From Nipponacmea schrenckii (Eukaryota > Mollusca > Gastropoda > Lottiidae), in NCBI GenBank assembly GCA_030562195.1, contig CM060200.1, positions 2,666,001 through 2,730,000 of the forward strand: a DNA stretch of 64,000 nt. The letters are read 5' to 3'. Positions 59,955 to 64,000 of this stretch are shown here, one piece after another (the stretch's first letter is position 1; the number at the start of each line of letters is the position of its first letter). A program made the position numbers and the translations under genes. Under the pieces are notes generated by a model. The model made no database searches, was not told the DNA's origin, and saw only the letters and a list, made by a program, of their open reading frames with translations.

Positions 59955-60738
59955 CAGTAGAACCTGTATTCAGAGACCACTCAAGGGAATATTCAAAACC
60001 GGTCGCTGAGTGAAGGTGGTCTCTTAAGAGAGGAACTGCAAGACCATTTCGTTTTGACATTTTTGAAATCATAGGATCTTACTTTTACTCATACATGTAT
60101 AGTTTCTACTGCTTTTGCATGCTATCTCCTATCTACCGACGGGAGACTCTATTTTGTCGTATTTTATTTTCTATTAGATACCAAAGTTCTCACAGTAATT
60201 ATCGTTTTCAAAGTCAAAATTCTCTACCTTAAATCAATAAGATATCCTTCTTTACTTGCATTTTAATTGTCCGGTAACATGCTTTATTCTATTTTCACCT
60301 GATTAATATGTTTTTATAACAACATCCAGTATACCCTACTTTCGCTTTCTCATCAAATTTACGGTAGTCTAAATTTTATCAAAAACGAAATATTGAAGCC
60401 TTTACGGTACTTTATAATAATTGTCAATACGATGATATCTTTCAATATTAATCAGCAACAAGGTACAAAATTAATCCGTAGAAGATTATCTAATTACCGA
60501 TTAGCGATAATCTCATTGAATATCACCGACGCGTGAACGTTATTTTTGTTACGGGAGATAATCAAAAGTGTCATGGTCGCTTAATTGAGTTATTTTAATC
60601 AATTGGGAGTGTAAATACATGGCCGCTGGTCGCGTAATGAAGGTGGCCGCTTATTAGTCGATAATTACATTGAAAACTCGTAGGGGGGAATTTATTGTGG
60701 TCGTTTATTGAAGGTGGTTGTATGAACAGGATATACTG
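59955..60738. mobile_element. Pogo/Tc1-mariner-like non-autonomous element with TA duplication
   Basis: Left end TA|CAGTAGAACCTGTATTC and right end GAACAGGATATACTG|TA form short inverted termini (CAGTA-A-CCTGT). The flanking TA (59953-59954 and 60739-60740) is the TA of the satellite unit GATATA/CTACTTC, so removing 59955-60740 restores an intact monomer. Subterminal phrases GGTCGCTGAGTGAAGGTGG and GGTCGCGTAATGAAGGTGG recur at both ends. 784 bp with no transposase frame. Confidence 0.85.
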
Positions 60739-60740
60739 TA

Positions 60741-60938
60741 CTACTTCTAGGTTTATTACATACTACATTTCTAAACACAAGATATATAGATATACTACTT
60801 CTAGGTTTATTACATACTACATTTCTAAACACAAGATATATAGATATACTACTTCTAGCTATATTACATACAACATTTCGAAACACAAGATATATAGATA
60901 TACTACTTCTAGGTTTATAACATACTACGTTTCTATAT
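60741..60938 (+). repeat. 54-bp satellite, continued (about 3.7 copies)
   Basis: Same unit and orientation as 59395-59954, beginning CTACTTCTAGG exactly where the left part stopped. Confidence 0.95.
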
Positions 60939-61372
60939 ATATCTCTTGTGTTCTAAAACATAGTATGTAATAAACCTAGAAGTAGTATATCTATATATCT
61001 TGTGTTTAGAAATGTAGTATGTAATAAACCTAGAAGTAGTATATCTATATATCTTGTGTTTAGAAACGTAGTATGTAATAGAGTAAGAAGTAGTACATGT
61101 ATATCTATATATCTTGTGTTTTGAAACGTAGTATGTAATAAAGTAAGAAGTAGTATATCTATATATCTTGTGTTTTGAAACGTAGTATGTAATAAAGTAG
61201 TATATATGCATATCTCTTGTATTATAGTATGTAATAAAGTAAGATGTAGTATATCCATATATCTTGTGTTTAGAAACATTGTATGAAACACCTAGAAGTA
61301 GTATATCCATATATCTTGTGTTTAGAAACATTGTTTGAAACACCTAGAAGTAGTGTATCTATATATCTTATG
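60939..61372 (-). repeat. 54-bp satellite, inverted arm (about 8 copies)
   Basis: Reverse complement units (AACCTAGAAGTAGTATATCT, ATATATCTTGTGTTTAGAAA), more diverged towards the right end (GAAACACCTAGAAG, missing segments). Together with 60741-60938 it forms a large palindrome centred near 60938. Confidence 0.94.
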
Positions 61373-61659
61373 TTTTTAATGCTTATGCTCCTGCTTCAAT
61401 GTCTTACAAAGAATAAATTGAGAGTTCCAAAAAAGTTATTAAACCAAGTAATTTAAATCTGGTTGTAAGGTAACTATAACTGAAATAACAGTCTGATTGA
61501 TCCAGGAGTAAGCTATCAGACTGTCCAAGCAGACAATAACTCTAATTAACCTAGTAAATGACAGATTGGCTCACCAGCAACTCAGCTTTCTCGCTGTCCA
61601 CACAGACAAGTCTAATTCACCAAAAACCCTTTTTTTTTTCAAGTATATTTCAAACTTAC

Positions 61660-61866
61660 CTAAAATTCCCCACTGTTCTCCTACAGTAGTTGTTTCCCTT
61701 GAATATGGTTGAGGATTATCTCCATTGACTCTACCAGGTTTGAGAAATCCCGAAAAACTTTGTGGGTTGACGATATTCTGGAGCAATTTTTGATGTTCCT
61801 GGCGCTCCTTGAATAATCTGTCGATAGCTTGCTCCATATTATTGTTATCTGTTGCCAGATTATATT
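61660..61866 (-). CDS. Exon e2, short coiled-coil segment
   Basis: 207 bp, entering and leaving after the first codon base. The first third reads like a short amphipathic helix or coiled coil (MEQAIDRLFKERQEHQKLL). It is followed by a looser Gly/Pro/Ser part with NPQSFSGF and QPYSRETT, ending QWGIL. Acceptor TCTTGTAG, donor GTAAGT. The last G plus AA of e3 makes Glu. Function unknown; it could mediate self-association or scaffold binding. Confidence 0.8.
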
Positions 61867-61964
61867 CTACAAGACACAAAACCAGAATTAAATGGAGTTT
61901 TACATTCTTATGTTCTAGAACAAGTTTTATAAAAACCTTAACTTAGATAAGATCAAAACTGTAC

Positions 61965-62085
61965 TGTTATTTGATTGGCTTATATTTCTAAATTCAAATC
62001 AATTTTAAGGATTGACCAATCAACAGACTGGAACGATAAAATCTTTCAAAACAATTCTCAAGAAAAAGTCTTCAGCTCCTGATTG
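61965..62085. repeat. Fold-back family copy 5
   Basis: GGATTGACCAATCAACAGAC, GAACGATAAAATC, ACAATTCTCAAGAAAAAGTC follow the family order. Confidence 0.55.
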
Positions 62086-62212
62086 GATCATCGAAAAAGC
62101 AAGCAGTGCTCAGTGAGGGAAATTTTTCTACACCATTAGACTACTCTTCTAAATTTCCATGTGTCTAAGGATCTGAAATGTGCACTGTAGGGCATTGTCA
62201 ATCTCATAAAAT

Positions 62213-62702
62213 ACATGGAATTGTCCACCTAGTAAAACACAGGGCTTTGTCAAGCCAGTAAAACACAGGGCCTTGTCAAGCCAGTAAAGCACAGGGCATT
62301 GTCCACCTAGTAAAACACAGGGCCTTGTCAAGCCAGTAAAACACAGGGCCTTGTCAAGCCAGTAAAACACAGGGCCTTGTCAAGCCAGTAAAACACAGGG
62401 CCTTGTCAAGCCAGTAAAACACAGGGCCTTGTCAAGCCAGTAACACACAGGGCCTTGTCAAGCCATTAAAACACAGGGCCCTGTCAAGCCAGTAAACACA
62501 GGGCCTTGTCAAGCCAGTAAAACACAGGGCCATGTCAAGCCAGTAACACACAGGGCCTTGTCAAGCCAGTAAACACAGGGCCTTGTCAAGCCAGTAAAAA
62601 ACAGGGCCTTGTCAAGCCAGTAAAACACAGGGCCTTGTCAAGCCAGTAAAACACAGGGCCTTGTCAAGCCAGTAACACACAGGGCCTTGTCAAGCCAGTA
62701 AA
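62213..62702. repeat. 27-bp minisatellite, about 18 copies
   Basis: Unit CAGGGCCTTGTCAAGCCAGT then AAAACAC; left copies have TTGTCCACCTAGT instead. AACACAC variants recur at intervals. Confidence 0.96.
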
Positions 62703-63394
62703 GATGTGGGAGGCCAATTATTGAATCAATACAGAATATGAAATGTAAACACTGTATACGAAAAAAGTCAATAAATTACATAAAAGACTTCAGAATTACA
62801 AAATGGAAAATTGTTTTCTTTATCACATGAAAATTTCATGATTTATTGGTGGAATTGATTAGGTTGGAACTTAAAGATGCTGTCTTCAGTATTTCATTAT
62901 CTGTTCGTAAAAGGTTCAGATTACTGTTAATTCAACTCCCAAAAATACCTGCCTCACAGGCCCTCCTAAAACAAATCTAAAGGACCAGGCATCCTTAGAG
63001 TGAGATACCATTCTATTCTTCAGATATGCTCAGTAAGATAAAAAAAATAGTTAGTCCCAGTCAATAGGGTTTTTAAACAAAATCAAAGATAGTAATGTCA
63101 ATCACACTGTGTCCAAATATTAAATGAAACACAAATTCCAGGAAAAACCAAGGGACGTAACTCTTACCAAAGACTGGACGGACAGGATTGTCTACTTAAT
63201 TGAAAAAATAAATCTTAAAATGGGTACCAACAAGAAGGTGTAAAAGTAAAATATGAGCAAGAAAGCGACATTGTTATAGGTTAGGAATACAATTAACAAA
63301 CTACAATACAAAAAAACTACAATACTTATAAACCACAATACAAAACCCTACATCCAAAACAGCATTGGTAGCAGATAATGTACTTTTCATATCA
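62703..63394. other. Intron 1, nothing recognised
   Basis: AT-rich; TACAATACAAAA and TACAATACTTATAAACC loosely repeat near 63300. No exon. Confidence 0.4.
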
Positions 63395-63720
63395 GAAGTA
63401 TATCAATTATAAATGAGAAAGTATTTCATAATCAAAGTGTTATCAGGTGTTCAGTCGAGTAAGTATACACTGTCAGGTACAACCTGTTCAGATTATGAAG
63501 TATGTCAATTATAAAAGAGTAAGTATTTCATAAATGAAAAGTGTTATCAGGTGTTCAGATGAGTAAGTATACACTGTCAGGTACAACCTGTTCAGATTAT
63601 GAAGTATGTCAATTATAAAAGAGTAAGTATTTCATAAATGAAAAGTGGTATTAGGTGTTCAGATGAGTAAGTACACCCTGTCAGGTACAACCTGAAGTAT
63701 GTCAATCATAAATGAGTAAG
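63395..63720. repeat. About 104-bp satellite, 3 copies
   Basis: Unit contains AAGTATGTCAATTATAAAAG, TTATCAGGTGTTCAGATGAG, CACTGTCAGGTACAACCTG. It ends about 90 bp 3' of exon e1. Confidence 0.93.
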
Positions 63721-63812
63721 TATTTTTTAATTGCTTTAACTCTAGTCATTTTTCAAATCCAGTAGACAACCTCAAAACACCAAAATAGTCAGTAATAAAT
63801 TCGGAGACGAAC

Positions 63813-63971
63813 CTGTACTGTTATCATGATGATATAGTGGTGTGGTATCCGATGACGACCAGGTATTTTGTCGATTACGATAACCGGAAGCACTGGCTGG
63901 TCTCTGTCCAGTTAAATCAGACTGTCGTCTCATGTTTAAATGAACAGATTGTAATACATCTATATCTTCTT
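63813..63971 (-). CDS. Exon e1, Ser-rich N-terminal segment of the Rho GEF
   Basis: 159 bp: two bases of a split codon, 52 codons and one final base. It begins EEDIDVLQ if the split codon is Glu and carries the basophilic kinase motif MRRQSD, a small-residue stretch RPASASGY and a Ser run before TTPLYHH. The acceptor is ATTTCAG and the donor GTTCGT is weaker than the others. Its leftover G joins the AA of e2 to give Glu. No folded domain is recognised. The exon before it, and the start codon, lie beyond 64000. Confidence 0.8.
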
Positions 63972-64000
63972 CTGAAATACAGAAACAACGTTTAAGAAGA

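Larger units (their letters stand above)
6153..63971 (-). other. Gene span: Rho GEF of the AKAP13/ARHGEF28 type, 16 internal exons
   Basis: Seen: sixteen minus-strand open segments, each with an AG acceptor and GT donor, whose split codons match at all 15 junctions, giving about 721 continuous codons. The last two exons form an atypical C1 zinc finger. Known: in AKAP13, ARHGEF28 (p190RhoGEF) and ARHGEF2 (GEF-H1) a C1 domain of this kind lies before a DH-PH unit that activates RhoA. Inferred: with at least 680 residues before C1 the protein resembles ARHGEF28/AKAP13 more than GEF-H1, whose C1 is near the N terminus. Neither the start codon nor the DH-PH exons are in the window. Introns range from about 270 bp to about 26.9 kb. 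I am fairly sure of the family and unsure of the paralogue. Confidence 0.8.

Noticed and set aside
59543..61343. Several frames of 90-156 codons
   Set aside because: All lie on the 54-bp satellite and its inverted arm.

Overview
The window is AT-rich eukaryotic DNA with spliced coding exons, tRNA-derived and other SINEs, a 5'-truncated LINE, terminal-inverted-repeat transposon remnants and a very large amount of tandem repeat. There is no bacterial-style gene organisation. The exons encode a metazoan Rho GEF with an atypical C1 zinc finger. The SINE and minisatellite landscape suggests a lophotrochozoan, most likely a mollusc (perhaps a gastropod); that placement is inference and I cannot name a species.

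One gene covers nearly the whole window on the minus strand. Sixteen internal exons (e1 at 63813-63971 down to e16 at 6153-6226) have GT-AG borders, and every one of the 15 junctions keeps the reading frame. Together they hold about 721 codons. The last two exons (9069-9195 and 6153-6226) build a C1 domain with all eight zinc ligands, with the spacing of the AKAP13/ARHGEF28/ARHGEF2 group of RhoA exchange factors. The 680 or so residues before it are Ser-rich, mostly disordered in look, with acidic patches, short coiled coils and many Arg-rich Ser/Thr kinase motifs. The protein start lies beyond 64000, and the expected DH-PH catalytic part lies below position 1.

Layout, in window order: 1-6152 is intron after e16, with a cluster of three long palindromes at 2.75-4.67 kb. 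6-24.9 kb is the exon-dense part (e16 to e5), with arrays at 6.5, 8.2, 10.1, 12.4, 14.0 and 22.4 kb. 27290-27433 is e4, which overlaps a sequence clearly related to an antisense SINE. 27.4-54.3 kb is one intron of about 26.9 kb filled with more than a dozen arrays (16 to 91 bp units). 54350-54435 is e3. 54.4-61.7 kb is an intron with a LINE 3' end, an inverted pair of 54-bp arrays and a pogo-like element sitting inside one of them. 61.7-64 kb holds e2 and e1.

By hand tally about a quarter of the window is tandem repeat. Several arrays look traceable to other elements: one to the 5' end of a SINE, one to an arm of a palindromic element, and some to monomers that also occur singly elsewhere. 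The most interesting candidates are the SINE-like coding exon e4, the SINE-head satellite, the palindrome-to-satellite conversion, and the transposon insertion with an exact TA duplication inside a satellite monomer.
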